Assembly (NCBI GenBank): GCA_003952965.2
Contig: CM025849.1
Coordinates: forward strand, 23,350,226 to 23,414,225
Direction: 5' to 3'
DNA length: 64,000 nucleotides
From: Morella rubra
Taxonomy: Eukaryota > Streptophyta > Magnoliopsida > Fagales > Myricaceae
Positions 1 to 12,172 of the stretch are shown here, piece by piece. The first letter of the stretch is position 1. Every line of letters begins with the position of its first letter. Position numbers and translations under genes: made by a program. The notes under the pieces were generated by a model that saw only the letters and a program-made list of their open reading frames with translations, was not told the origin of the DNA and did no database searches.

Positions 1-1354
1 GTGGACTACCATTCAATAAAACTGAGTATGAGACTGTAGAGATACATTGAGATATGAGTTATTGCCATTTACTACACAGGTGTTATAAAGTCCTAGACTT
101 CAAGTGCCAAATTTGGTTCAGAAGATTTGTAAAAATCAGTGAAATGATTAATGAAGAGGGACTCAATAGATTCTTTATCATTCACCCAGCATCCTTCTTC
201 ATCTCTGATCACCTCTATACTGTTTTTCTTCTTCAAACAATAGTGAAGAGATGAAAAAACTTAGTATTTAGGTCAGTGGTAGTTAGCCATTGAACCTGGG
301 ACTTGGCTTTCCATAATTGTTCCTCCTTATTTCAACAATTCCAATTGCTCTTCATGTAACAATTACGCCTCTGTCTCTATCTTGATGAGTTTGAATTATG
401 TTCTGAAGGATACCCACAATCTCCCTATTCCATCGTTTCAGTTCGGATTTAGTCGCCCATAGTTTCTGGACTAACTTGGAAGCAAAGGGAGCCTAGTGAC
501 TGATATCGCCAAGCATGATTTCACAACTTGAGAGCTACTTGGTTCCCGAAGCCAAAACTGTTCGAACCAAACTGTTTAGGACCTGATAGCATTACAATTG
601 ACGTATTCAGTAGCAGCGAGTTTTGGTCAGAGGTAACTCTTGGGAGGTGAGAGATTAATGCTCTAGGAAATAGCTCTGCCTAGGAAGCATTCGCGTAACC
701 TTTGTCCAACTACTCCTTAATCCGGTCTGATCCATGCTCTCTATTACACCATGTAAACTAGGCTCCAGAATACCCCAACTCTATCAACCCATGTTGTAGA
801 CAAATATAATACAGACCATCCCTAGATGATGTACCCGCCAATCTTCCCTCCTGCTTTTCGGATTGATCTGAGACCATGTTAAAGTCGCTCATAATCAGCC
901 AGCTACCAGAGAACCTAGTACCTAATGTTGATAAGCTTGACCAAAACTCTTCCTTTCGAGACTTCTCCACTGGGCAATGGATGAACGAAAGTAGCTATGG
1001 TTGGAAACTAGGGCTATAAAAAATAATTAAGTTTTATCGAATGCCGAGTGATAAATAACAAATCAAAGTCCAACCCTTCTTTCCACCCGAACATCATACG
1101 ACCACTTAAACTGATAGGTGGAGAAACTAACGAAGAAGAAAAACCAATGCGGGATAAAATAGATTGCGCCTAATAGCTTTAGTTTCGGCAAGGCAAAGAC
1201 AGTCAGGATTATTACGCCTCCTGGTTGCCCTTAGAACACAAACTGTTGTTGGGTAGGCTATCCCCCAACAATTCCAAAACAAGGCAATCATTAAGCAGGA
1301 AGGGGGCATGGGCCTCCTCAGACATAGTATCCAAAAGAGCACCGTCCACCTCAT
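1..1354 (-). pseudogene. L1-type LINE ORF2 fragment (endonuclease to pre-RT linker), degenerate
   Basis: Read on the minus strand, this is the start of a plant non-LTR retrotransposon ORF2. From about 1300 down it shows the apurinic-like endonuclease start (WNCWGI, then LCLAETKA), then the SWLIMSDFNMV block (845-905). At 600-790 come FTWCNREHGSDRIKE, RALISHLPRVTSDQNSLLL and similar blocks, and at 1-500 the linker before reverse transcriptase (KLVQKLWATKSELKRWNREI; later YRGDQR). Several in-frame stops (for example inside the FTWCN and LDKGYANAS blocks) and frameshifts show that it is dead. The reverse transcriptase would lie to the left of the window. The order EN then linker is that of L1-clade plant LINEs. 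Identification is by motif memory and the exact family is unknown. Confidence 0.85.
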
Positions 1355-1399
1355 CTATCAAACACACAGGATGGTTCTCCAGGTTGCGTCTCCCTGGAC

Positions 1400-2722
1400 A
1401 CGCATGAAGACGACTGCGACCTCTTCGTGTTTTGAACACCTCCCTCCACGACAACAAAGGAGTATCAGCATAGTTATCTCATCATTGCATGGGACTGTAG
1501 CTCTATCTCCTGCTCACGATATTTTTTAAAGCTAGGTAGGCTCAGAGGTTCATGACTCAGCTGCTTAGAGCCCAAAATTTGATGAGATTGAGTAGTATTA
1601 GAGGATCCAGGCTTGAGGGATAATCTTTGTCTTGTCCAGGTTCTTCTATGGGCTTCAATAGACTGAAAGAGTATTACATTCGATGAGGATTGGCCCATTA
1701 AAGGCGGAAGCCTGTCATGCACTATATGCCTCGGGTCCAAAATCATCTGCTTTTCAAATAACTCCACTATAAATAGAGTGTCAGATGGTGTTCCCTGCTC
1801 CCTCTGAATATTCCTCTCCAAATTCAGATAAAAGCTACTATGCTCCACCCAAGCATCATGTAGCGTCAAAATTAAAAGGTTGCAGTAGCCCAACCGTTTA
1901 GGTCAAACGTGGTCCCTGCCAGAGTAATGGGACTTGGTATGGCAAGATGTGGGGCCCCCAGTGTCAGGATAGGGCATGTATCAACCTTGGGGACTGGCTC
2001 AGGAATATCCCTGTCAGGTGCAACTGACGGCTCCCGTGACTGGCCACTTTGCGGAGGAGGAGCCGCCGAACTGTCTTGAGAGTTCCCTGCTGGAGGATTC
2101 TGGGGTGCTGAATAATAATGTTTGCGGTCCATCTCCGTCAAACACAACTATTGAAAAACTTCAACCAGATACCCAAAAGCTTCAGAAGAGTATTGGCAAA
2201 AATGGGCCGGATGATCCAAATGCCACACTCAATGCACCATTATGAAATCCGTTCATAGCGATACTGAATCCAACTATCATTTTTTCTCGGACAACACTGA
2301 TAAAAACCCGGGAACTATGGTTTATCAAGCTTGACTAACACTTTTTGCTGAAGGTAAGCAATACCTCAAACTTTCTTCTGATGGTTAAATCTACTTCTAA
2401 AACCTCACCAACCTTACCTCCGTAGCCATCTGCCGAGTCATCTTCCCCAGTGGAAGCTCATGGACTTGAACCCAGAGAGAACTTGCAACGTAGCGTCAAC
2501 CTCCCATTGACCTTTAATAAAAAAAAGAATCATATTACGAGATTGCACAGAGGAACGTAAAGATTAGGGAATCGTTAGGACCGTCTGAAACCTCCAAACC
2601 TTTAACGATGCTTCAGGATTTGAATATAGCCTCTCTAATACTCGTTTTGTCCATCCCTTTCACAGAAAGCATACGACCTACTAGAAGCATATTAGCTTCC
2701 AACTGCTTCCTCGTACTGACTA
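1400..2722 (-). pseudogene. L1-type LINE ORF1 (nucleic-acid binding, gag-like) fragment
   Basis: This lies immediately upstream of the ORF2 fragment on the same strand, so it occupies the ORF1 position. From 2722 down it reads like the DUF4283-type domain of plant LINE ORF1 (GRMLSVKGMDKTSI, then VKGLEVSDG). Near 2240 it shows a degenerate CCHC zinc knuckle (YERI, WCIECG, with a frameshift before the His and last Cys). A proline- and serine-rich tail follows (SAAPPPQSGQSREP, near 2060). The reading frame is broken several times. ORF1 is cut at 2722/2723 by a solo LTR and resumes at 4016, where a possible start ATG lies at 4091 on the minus strand. ORF1 chaperones LINE RNA in the cytoplasm; that role is known for the family and is not shown here. 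Confidence 0.7.
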
Positions 2723-2727
2723 TTAGT

Positions 2728-4010
2728 TGTAAGAAATATGCCCTAAAAATTATTTGTCTAAATAATAATATAGATGTCACATGTTTATATTTATTTATTG
2801 GTAATATGTTGTGACATAAGATGTTACATGGATATTATTGAGTGACATTGTAGAAAAGTCATGCCAATGATTAATGAATCAAAGGCGGAAGTATGACTTT
2901 TCGATTCTTGTTCTTGATGTTTTGTTCTAGACCAAGGTACATATTGATGTACATAGGTCTACACTCGTTATGCCTCTATTTAATAGGATGATGGACTCGT
3001 CATTGAGATGGTGACCTTAAGCAAACGAGTGAGTGTAATGTAAGAGTACATGCACTGAACGGGATCAAATATGAATACCTTCTGGAAGTGATCATTGATG
3101 TTGAGAAGGTATTCAACACAATTAGTTTATTGTATCCTTAGACCTGAGAGGTTTATACGGATTATTTGTTGTGTATTTGTGCTTTGACCGAGTCATTTGG
3201 TGATGATCTTTCTAGATCAAATATTTCAATAACGTTGGGTCTTATACATAATAATGGGTTTGTATAAATGCTCAATAAGGAATCCACTAGTCTCTTAATG
3301 AGATAGTATATTCAAGATATCTGTATAGGGTTGGACTAGAAAAAGAATCCATTGGCCAATGGTATTTTGTGAAAATATTTTTCAAAAATTAATATATATA
3401 TTATATATTTATTTGTGAAATTGTTTTGGAAACAATTGATAGTCCAACGAGTTACAGATTGTGAATTGAGAATTATATGAGTTAGGGACTTAATCGGTGA
3501 TATTATTCGGTCCTATTGACTCATGTGGAATATAGTATGGTGGAAGGATAAATAAACGAATAATTGTTAGCAAAAGGATTTCACAAATCAATCTCAAATT
3601 CTCGGGGGTGAATTGTAATATGTTGATGGACATGATTACAATTAGTAGAAGCCTAAAATTCAGAATAAAAGAATATAAGGGAGTTAATGGAAAAAGAGTT
3701 TTTCCATGTGATCCTACGCTAAGATCTGAGATCCCTAACGATCCCACGCACTATCACAGCTAGGGTTTTCATATATAAGATAGCTATGAGATAGTCTACC
3801 CTAATGTACTAATTGTTAGTTTTGAGAGTTGGCCATCATGACTCAGAAAACCCTACACAGTTGTGAGCGTGGAGAGGAAGGAGGCAGAACATTTTGGCTG
3901 CTGTTGTGAATTCTTAAGATTGTGAGATCAAGAAGAACTTGAAGATTATTAAAGAATTATCAGATCAACAAAGAGAATTGGTAAGTTAATTTTCCGCAGG
4001 CAAACTGTCA
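2728..4010 (+). mobile_element. Solo LTR (family A), 1283 bp, with 5-bp TSD
   Basis: It starts TGTAAGAAATATGCC and ends AAACTGTCA, so it has canonical TG...CA ends. It is flanked by TTAGT on both sides (2723-2727 and 4011-4015), and LINE ORF1 resumes after it. No coding sequence or internal region is present, so this is a solo LTR left by recombination of a full element. A truncated relative lies at 29926-30975. The superfamily is uncertain. Plant copia LTRs that I remember begin with similar words (TGTAAGAAATATGCCCTA), so copia is a guess. Transcription orientation is assumed plus. Confidence 0.85.
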
Positions 4011-4121
4011 TTAGTATCATTGCGATTGGGACCACTCAACTGCTCTACTGCTGATGGGGGAGTTGGATAAAGACATGTTGTTCAACCCCATTTCAAGTAA
4101 CAGAACAGAGGAAGAAAAAGC
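4011..4121 (-). other. LINE 5' remnant between two solo LTRs
   Basis: These bases join the LINE ORF1 sequence once the family A solo LTR is removed. On the minus strand an ATG at 4091 could be the ORF1 start. The sequence continues past 5401 once the family B LTR is removed. This is a short remnant with no other recognisable content. Confidence 0.45.
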
Positions 4122-5396
4122 TGTTGGCTTTTAGTCACAATCAATGTTTTGATGATAACAATAGAAATAATTGAGATGTGAATCAAAGCGGATTCAAAAT
4201 GAGCACGAAGCAATCAAGCAACATTCCCTTCAATGGAAGTGCTTTTAAAGTGAAGACTCAAGATGCTAGGGTAATCTTTGTAACTCTAAAACTTTATCTT
4301 TAACAAGGATTTGAACCACACTTGCATATTTCTTCAAAACTTGCATGAACTGTTTTACCACTTGTTTTTGAAGATTTAAAAATGTTTTAAACGGCTTCAA
4401 AATTTCCCAATTAAACTCTCAAACCTTCTATATACTTATGAGAAGTTAGTCTTTAAAATTGGGTATTTTAAGTTGGTCAAAATTGTGTTTTTAAAACAAC
4501 CGAATCATGTGCTTAAGTTGAGGAGGTCGACCGGCTGGTGAAGCGGTCGACCGATCTTCGACCACTTAGTATAGCGGTTGACCAATTAGTTTGAAAAATT
4601 GAAGAAAATAGCTGTTTTGACCGTTAGGTAACGTAAACCTGCAGCGGTTGACTAGTTCATCCTGAGTTTTTGACAGCTCGACTCTCAACGACTATTAACG
4701 GTTATTTTTCTTATGAGGCCTATATAAAGTCATTCCTACGCCTTTTAAAAGTTGCTGAATGAGTAAAATCATTTTACTAAGGCTAGGAGTGATCTAAAAC
4801 CTTTCAATCCTTATTTAAACATCATTCACATATAATCAACACTTTCACATTCTTGTTATTGTGTGAAGCCTAAGAGATAGAAATTTCTCATTGTAACATC
4901 TACTCCATCAAGGGAATTTTAGTGGGCATTTTCGTTCATCCCTATACACTTTTAGAGAGTGATTCTCTTGTTTCCTTTTGGTGAGGTTGTTCATCAAAAG
5001 AAGGAGTTTGGAGAGGTTTGTTCTCAAACTCGTTCTTGAGGCTTGAAGAAGTGTTTCTCACGCTCAAGTGTAAGGAAAGCTTTCCCTTGGTTGAAAGGAG
5101 CATAGTGGAGAAACCTCAAGGCTCGGTAAAGGAGCTTGGGGTGGATGTAGGCGGGTTTGCCGAACCACCTAAAAATCTTATGTTTGCTTCTCTTCTCTTA
5201 TCTTCTTATATTGTGCTACTAGTTTCTTATTCTAAGCTTAATCTCTCTATTTGAGTTGCAATATATATTCTTGTATTTAATCTTTTATTGCAATCGTTTC
5301 TCTTTGTGAAACTTATAGCTAGCAAACACTTTCTAAAATGTGAGTTTTGAAACCCAATTCACCCCCCTCTTGGTAGCCTTAATCCTAGGATTTACA
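4122..5396 (+). mobile_element. Solo LTR (family B, copia-like), 1275 bp, with 5-bp TSD
   Basis: It runs from TGTTGGCTTTTAGTCAC to CCTAGGATTTACA and is flanked by AAAGC (4117-4121 and 5397-5401). A second copy with its own TSD is at 28186-29463. A TATA-like CCTATATAAAG (4719-4729) marks a probable U3/R start. The TTTGATGATAACAA word near the start and the ACCCAATTCACCCCCCTCTTG block just before the end are typical of plant Ty1/copia LTRs. No internal domain remains. It contains several GGTCGACCGG-like palindromic words near 4527-4560. Confidence 0.9.
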
Positions 5397-5401
5397 AAAG
5401 C

Positions 5402-6606
5402 CATAAAAGAAGAAGAGGAAAAGAGGTAAAGTGATGAAAAATAGAGCAAAGGTGGTGGAAAAATAAAGCAAGAAGGGGACAAAGGAGATCTTAAAGGATG
5501 GATAGGGGAAAGGAAGACATAGCTAGGACACGTAAGAAGGGGGAGGAAAAGAAAGAGAAAAGGAAAAAGAGTTTAGGAGTTTCAAGGAGACGGGAGATAG
5601 AAAACTCCAAAGAGCTCTCATTGAGAAAGCGAACTCTATCCCGCGGTTTAAGCCATTGCTACCTCATTCGTCCTTAAAGGCTCGACTCTAAGGCCCGTCT
5701 TACTATCCTTGATTTGATAGAGAACAAAGTCGCCCCTTAGGGCCTTAGCACAACAATTGAGGAGTTGACGTCCATAGGTTTAATGTACCAAAGTTTAAAT
5801 CACATAGGTCTGAGGTTGATGCACTTACCGTTAGACAAGTTAGAGTCTAATTTTGCACGTATTTGTGGGTCAATTTGTGTACCCCACCTAATGGGTTAGA
5901 CATTTTTCGACCCACTTGACTAAGTCCAGCCTAGCAGGGGCGTGTAAGGCTTGCGAGGAAAGCCCTAGAAAGTAAAGAAAGACCCTAAAGGCCCCATTTC
6001 GCGTATAAGAGGCCGAACCCTGAAAGGTCCCTATACTAGTGGCATAGGCCTACAAGGAGTTTTTTCATCTGCAGTGTCAAGCCTTGTCTGCAAAAAGGAA
6101 ACTTCTTTCAAAAAGGGCCTTTCATGGTAAGTCCAATTAGCTATATGAGATCATTGCACAGGGAAATGTGATTAGCTCCCTTCACGAGTAGTGAACTCCT
6201 GAAGACTAGAGCAAAGGACTTTTCTTGGAGAAAACATAAGGAGGTGCCATCTATAGTGGTCATTTCTCCCACCCACTTTGTCACAGAAAGACTTCCCACC
6301 TGCAGGGAAACACTCAAAAAGGAGGTCTATGACTAGTAGGAGACGTGCGACGCCCTTTCTACTACCTACTTCTCCTCTATAATGCGTAGAAGAGCCAAAG
6401 TATAAAATCTCCTCCAGGTATGCACAAAAGAGAGACAATACATTTATGAATAGTCTTCTTCTTTACATATATGTTCCTTTAGATAAACATCAGAGGCTGA
6501 CCCCACAGGGAAGCTCTATTCTTATCACTTTGTTGCACAGGCCTCCAACCTAGAAGAAGCTAAAAGCCCATAGCTCAGCAGGTGGATTGTCCATTTCTTG
6601 GCTTCA
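5402..6606 (+). mobile_element. 5' LTR and flank of a Tat-like Ty3/gypsy element
   Basis: The right boundary is well supported. At 6607 the leader AATTGGCGCTGTCTATGGGA follows directly, a close match to the tRNA-primed leader of plant Tat-type gypsy elements (usually ATTGGCGCCGTCTGTGGGA). A TATA-like AGTATAAAATC lies near 6400, and a CATCAGAGGCTGACCCCACA block near 6490 resembles the U5 of this lineage. The left boundary is not resolved. The first 200 bases are purine-rich (5400-5600) and may belong to the LINE flank rather than to the LTR. Confidence 0.6.
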
Positions 6607-7525
6607 TCAATTGGCGCTGTCTATGGGAATTGCTTCAACTACGTCTCCAGAAAAAAACTCGCAATCCGGGTAAAGGTAAGGATGTCCAGAAACCACCCGT
6701 GGATGATGCACAAAATGGGAATCTAGTCAACCTTCCCTTCCATGAAGAACCCTCCAAACCTGCGAGCACTGCCCATCTTTAACTCGACGACTTAGACAAG
6801 ATTATGACCCACCTCATTCAACATATGGACGTCGTGTGCCAGTAAAATGAACTTCTCATGCAACGACTAGAGAAAAAACATCCCACATCTTCAAGGCAAA
6901 CTAACCGAAGAGGGGAAGACAAAGCAAGATCATCTGAGGCCTATGCTGTGGGGAGAAATCCGCCTCCCACCGGAGAAAATTGAGAAGAACTGTAAGGTAC
7001 GAAGTGTGCAAATCGTCCCCCTTGAAGTGCAAAGAATGCCAACAAGAGAAAACCATGTAGTTGGGGGAAGACAACTGGACTTGGTGAAAGCAAGATGAAA
7101 GGGAAGCATTATTCAACATTTGTTGATCTAGGCCAAGGCACTAACTTGCCCTTTGCTTAAGACTCACACTCCACAATATCAGGCGCCCCTTATCGAGATC
7201 TTTGATGGAATTGGAGACCCCATAGACCATCTACAAATCTTCAAATGGTACATGCTATACCGAGGGACTTCGGATGAAATCACGTGTACAACGTTCCCCT
7301 TGATGCTAAGGGAGCTGCCCGAAGTGGTTCGCCAACCTAGCACCCAAGATTATCCACAACTTTGAAGAGCTTAGCACTACTTTCGTAAGCCATTTCCTGG
7401 CAAGAAGGCTAGCTTTGAAACCCTTGACCCACTTGCTGAGTGTGCATTTGAAGCCTGGAGAGAACCTTCGGTGTTTCTTAGCACGATTCAACAAGGAGGC
7501 TTTAGACATCAAGGGCACTGATGAC
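6607..7525 (+). pseudogene. Tat-like gypsy gag, 5' part, degenerate
   Basis: The leader at 6607 is followed by gag. At 7160-7330 it reads PLIEIFDGIGDPIDHLQIFK, the classic plant gag block with a YDG-DP-DHL pattern. After a frameshift near 7320 it continues KWFANLAPKIIHNFEELSTT, SHFLARR and LKPGENLRCFLARFNKEAL, ending in GTDD at 7525. Earlier parts (6640-7150) carry several stops. Gag would form the virus-like particle of the retrotransposon in the cytoplasm. The coding sequence is split at 7525/7526 by a hAT-like insertion and resumes at 11781. Confidence 0.85.
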
Positions 7526-8447
7526 TAGGGTTGTTCAAGTTCGGTAGCGGTGCCGATTATGGCTTTTCTTTGAAAAATCAAGATTTGAAATTCAAATCTC
7601 AAAACCTAGAAATTTCAAAGGTTTCCATTAGAGTAACCGAATATGAGATTGTAATGATCTTATGTCATTTTTTATTAATAACTTCATATTTTGTGACTGT
7701 GTTCAAGTTGCTCATTTTCTATACACAGGTTCTATATTTGTTTTGCTACAATGACTCTTTTTAAGATTTTTATATTCTTTTTAATTGATTGAGTAATCTT
7801 AATCATTTTGGAATTAACTTTTTAATGATTGTTGATTGTTGTTGAGATTTGCGAATATACAATTTATTGAGTTGTGTTTTTCATAATTGATATAACTATG
7901 AGCTATAATCTATATCCAAATTGATTATCTTCATGAAAGTGTTCTATGGATTGTCAACTGATTTGGAATATGCTATTATATGACTTTGATGTTAGATTAT
8001 TGATCATATTATAACTTGTTGTGAGCTGGAAGATTATAATTGAGGTGATAAATTGATCTGAAAAATTCACTCTCGAGCTGTGTAATGTTGGTTGTGTTTA
8101 TCAGTTTCATATATTTATGATTATTTTGAAATTAATATCTTGATAACTGTTGATTAAAGGGATATTGAGTACTGACTACAAATTTTAATTGTACTGATAA
8201 TAAGAATGTGGTTCTCTGTTTTTAAACATTGTTTGTTGATTATATTTGGACGAATTTCTAAAACTTTGTTTTGCTCTGTACATTTGAAATTACTATGCTT
8301 ATATCACAAAAATTATTCTAATGTACATTATATATGCTCTGTTTCATAGAATGTGATGATTCTCTCTATGTCTAACACCTACATCACTTATTATGATGAT
8401 GATTCACTAGTTTGAAACTCATTTTGCAATCTGTTTTTATAACAAAT

Positions 8448-9688
8448 GACTTTTAAAATATCAGCGAAGAAGGGGAAAAGGACAAGAGATCATGATGCTG
8501 ATTTGTTTGTGGACTCTAATGCTGATGACAAGCGATTCTCCACGTTGACTCCATTGGTCAAAAGGGAAGTATCTCTTGAAGATTTATGACAAACAACTAT
8601 CCCTAGGCTATTTATGGATAGAAAATTAGGAATCCCTCTTAATGAACCTTGTCACTCCTTCAATTAACATTCATGATATATCTGAGTCTAGTCAATTCTC
8701 TGTCTTTATTAGATGAAAAATTCTTAGGATTACACTTGATCTGTTTTCAAACTCTTTATCATTTCCTAGAATTGTTAATCATGTATTTCCTTACAATGCT
8801 AAATCGTGTCTTCCTTTAGACACTTTGACTTGCTTTCTTGTTAAGAGAACTTTGCCATTTTATGGTAAAGGTTTCTCTACTGTGGATTTTACTCTAAAAG
8901 TTATGTTGATTAGTAGGATTATTGGCACTAATATCCTACCAACTCAACGTTTGTCTACTTTGTCTCTTGATAGAGCAAAGTTTCTGTATGCATTTCTTCA
9001 TGGTGATTCTATTGATTTAGGATCAGCCATTTGCTCTCACATACTGAAAATCTTTTATTACAATAAACCCAACATCTATCTACCTTATGCTTGCTTGATT
9101 TAAAAATTGGTCATTTTGCTTGAGATACCATTCCCATCTTTTGTTAGAGGGAAACCTCATTCTAAGATTGGTCTTGTTACTTTTACTCAAATCATTGCAC
9201 ACAAGAAGATGGCCAAATCTTCTTCTACTTCATCTACTCCTTCAAGACCTAATACTTCTGTTATGTATGACAATACATACTTGGTGGAAAGTATGAAGAT
9301 AGTACTTGAAAAAACATATGCTATGATGATTGACTTGTTGATCATGAAAGCTGACTAGAAATGACATCCTCAAGATGCAAGTTGAAAATCAGAGGATGGT
9401 TGAGTCCATTTCCAAATTGCAAGCTGATAGTGACATAATCTCTTTTGCTCAGATAGTGTTTTAGACCAAGTCCACTAAGAATAGGGAAGATATCAAGTGG
9501 ATGAGAAGCTATTTAGGACAAGAGGAAGCTGAAGATGAAGCAGCTCATGCAACAACAGCAGATCCGGCCAAAACTTCCAAGACTTTAACAACTGTTTCAT
9601 CATATCAGTCCCCTCCTCCTACTTATGATAATGAGCATCTTACCTCTAATGAGGAAGGTCATGAAGACTTGAGTTATAAGGAGCTTTG
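8448..9688 (+). pseudogene. Retroelement ORF relic resembling the 'putative plant transposon protein' family
   Basis: The plus-strand frames read as one decayed protein. It starts ISAKKGKRTRDHDADLF near 8460 and has a stop after REVSLEDL. A 92-codon open stretch (8825-9103) contains TLSLDRAKFLYAFLHGDSID and then LPYACLI. A Ser/Thr-rich part follows (MAKSSSTSSTPSRPNTS, 9210-9260), with a charged, glutamine-poor end near 9680. The LTxLxxxxAxLLYALxxGxSID and LPxPCLI pattern is common in proteins encoded in the 3' region of plant LTR retroelements. The function is unknown. It is followed by a purine tract (AAAAAGGGGGAGAAATTAG, near 9710) like those that precede 3' LTRs. Identification is moderate. 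Confidence 0.5.
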
Positions 9689-10483
9689 ACTCCTTTGTCT
9701 CTTCCATGCCAAAAAGGGGGAGAAATTAGAGTTAGGGAGAGCTGAGCTAGAGCTTTTGTTTTATGTTGCTAGAGTTAGGGGGAGCTGAGCTAGAGCCTTT
9801 TTTTTTTTGTGTGTGTTACTAATCTAAGAATGGATGAAGAATTTGGAAGTGCTACCTTCTTTACTAGTTTCCATTCTTTGTCATATTTGTTGAACTATGT
9901 GTTTTGTTTTGATTACACTATTAGGTTATTTTTTAGTATATTGACTTGGTCATATGTAATGGATATACTGATGTATCCATTTGATTGTTGATGTTGAGAT
10001 TAGCATGTTTAAAACTCTAATATTTTCTAGTATTTGATAATGCCCTTTTTGTTAGTTTAATTTGATTCATATAGTGATTTAGTTCTAGTCATTATAGATC
10101 TGATTAAATCTTTACGTTTAGAAGTAGCTTGAAAATTATGCTACTTGATGGAGTTCTAGTTTTGGTGAAATTAGAACTGTTGATATTTGGAAATTGCATT
10201 GAACTACCTTACTCTGATATATGATTATATAATCTATTGGAAGTTTTATTAATGCAAAATTGTGATCTTATATGAATTGATTTAATATAAATTATTATAA
10301 TGATCACTATTGTGTTTCAGTGTGATTTCAGGTAATTGAATCACACGACAAGTTGTTTAAGACCTTTGTTAGTTTACTAGGCTTCATGATATTGTAAACT
10401 AAGTTTTATTTATGGTGATAACAGAATTTAGCTTAGATATGTGTTAGCTTAAAGTTTTTTCATGGAATTGTCAGAGGGGAGAT

Positions 10484-11155
10484 TGTAAATGCACATGTAT
10501 AATTGACAAAATTTACTATGGGCAATATTTTTGGTCTAGATTGTAAAAAATATCTTGGTTTGGACTTTGAACAATCTGGAAGCTTGTAGACAGTGGGTGA
10601 GGAATCTAGAAGGTTTTCTAAACTACATAGAAGGTTTGGAACATTTTGGAGGAAGTTTTAGAACTTTTTAGTGGGTGGAATTATCTCAAGGTCAGACTGA
10701 CAGTGATTTTAACAGACTTTGTTTTGGTTGTAGAAACTTCATCCAAACTGTTTCTTTAACCTAATATACATTACTAACCTTCTCTAAACTCTATATAAAC
10801 CCACTTACTTGAGCCTCAAAGATGTTACGTACTTTACAATAGCCATACACATTCATATCCTTACAAAAGTTCTTTGTTATTTCATTCTCTCTCTACATAT
10901 GCCATATTCCCTTTGAAGATATGAGATTGAGAGAGTTCCTACTTCCCTCTGGTTGGAAAATTGATGAAGTAGGAAGTTGCTAGAGGCTGTACATCCTTTC
11001 CTACTTGAGTCAAACGACTGAGATCTCATATTTGATAGATTGATGTCTTTCATTTGATTGATATTTTGATTTGGTATTTTCTATAAAAGAAAAGTTGTAT
11101 AATTTTTTAAATACCTATTCACCCCCCCTCCCCCCTCTTGGTATAGTATTGGATC
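10484..11155 (+). mobile_element. Putative 3' LTR inside the hAT-like element
   Basis: A purine tract (CAGAGGGGAGA) ends at 10482 and is followed by TGTAAATGCACATG. A TATA-like CTCTATATAAACCC lies near 10790. The far end carries ATTCACCCCCCCTCCCCCCTC followed by TTGGTATAGTATTGGATCA, like the ends of copia LTRs. No 5' LTR partner was found in the window, and the right boundary is a guess based on the CA end. Confidence 0.45.
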
Positions 11156-11780
11156 AAAACTTGGCTTTTAAAGTACCTTAGTAGGAAACAAGAAAAAACA
11201 CAATGACCCATATTGGGTCTTTCTTGAATGCCATTAGCAAGTGAAAAAAGAAAAGCGAGGGAATAAGAGTCAAGTGCTTCACCTTCACCTATGAAGAAAA
11301 TGGGTGACAAAAGAAGCTAACAGCAGCCAGCTTGTGTGAGAAGAAAGGGAAAGAAAATCTTGAATGAAAAAGGAAGTCAGAAATTTGGCAGAAATATCAA
11401 ATAACTCATAGAAGCATTTTGGTCATTTTATGAAAGAAGAACATTGAAATTCAATTTAACAAGAACGCAGGGGGGGTAAATTGAAGAGTTTTGAAAGTTA
11501 AAGGACTCAAATTGTCGTTTTGATAGTTACGGGTACGAAATTGATTTTAGCCTATAGATACAGGGCTAATTATGACTTTTGCCTTTTTTTAAAAAAAAAT
11601 TCGATTTAACAGTAACCGCCAAAGCAATGCCTGTATCCTTGGTAACCGAAAAAATCCTTGCAAACAAGTATTTTGAGCCACCAATACCATCACCACTATA
11701 GGGCAGTACTGGGAAACTGGTACCGATGGCCAAACTAGTAGCGAGAAATTGGAATTTTCCTGTTCCCTTGAACATCCCTA

Positions 11781-12172
11781 CTGATGACAATGCTCTCTCA
11801 TCATGGTTGCAATAGACGGCCTCCCGAAGAACAATGAGTTTTTCCATTACCTTCCGTAGAACTCCCTTTCCACGGATGCGACCTTAATGGCCAAGGCTCA
11901 AAAATTCATCGGTGCCGAGGAAATTGTTGAGGTCAAGGAAGTAGTACGCTTGACCTGAGATTATCGGGTGGAAAAAAGAAGCTGAGAAGGGAAACATGCT
12001 CCTCCCACAGAAACTCGAGAGAGAGGGCAGCGACATTGATTTGACTGGCCCCATTTGCTCTCGGTTAGACCACCCACTGGGGAGTCACTGCGTTCACACC
12101 ATTGAACGTACCAATCTAGGATGTGTTCATGCAAATAAAGCATCACCCGAGCCTACGGTGGCCAGACAGAAT
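11781..12172 (+). pseudogene. Tat-like gypsy gag, middle part, degenerate
   Basis: This continues the gag fragment interrupted at 7525. The third frame reads IMVAIDGLPKNNEFFHYLP, a stop, then LMAKAQKFIGAEEIVEVKE. This matches the plant gag pattern 'AFIxGL...LLxRAQKYxNAEE'. It is followed by a charged stretch (near 11970-12040). The coding sequence is cut again at 12172/12173 by a 3.6-kb solo LTR. Confidence 0.75.

Larger units (their letters stand above)
7526..11780 (+). mobile_element. hAT-like DNA transposon, 4255 bp, 8-bp TSD, carrying retroelement sequence
   Basis: The termini are imperfect inverted repeats: TAGGGTTGTTCAAG at 7526, and the complement of the right end reads TAGGGATGTTCAAG. 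The element is flanked by CTGATGAC at 7518-7525 and 11781-11788. The 8-bp TSD and the TA(G/A)GG start fit the hAT superfamily. Removing it rejoins gag: ALDIKGTDD on the left and IMVAIDGLPKNN on the right, with one frame change. No hAT transposase is visible, so it is non-autonomous. Its interior holds the 3' part of an LTR retroelement (an ORF relic at 8448-9688 and a putative LTR at 10484-11155), so it is either a nested insertion or captured cargo. Bases 7640-8440 and 11160-11560 show nothing recognisable. Confidence 0.8.
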
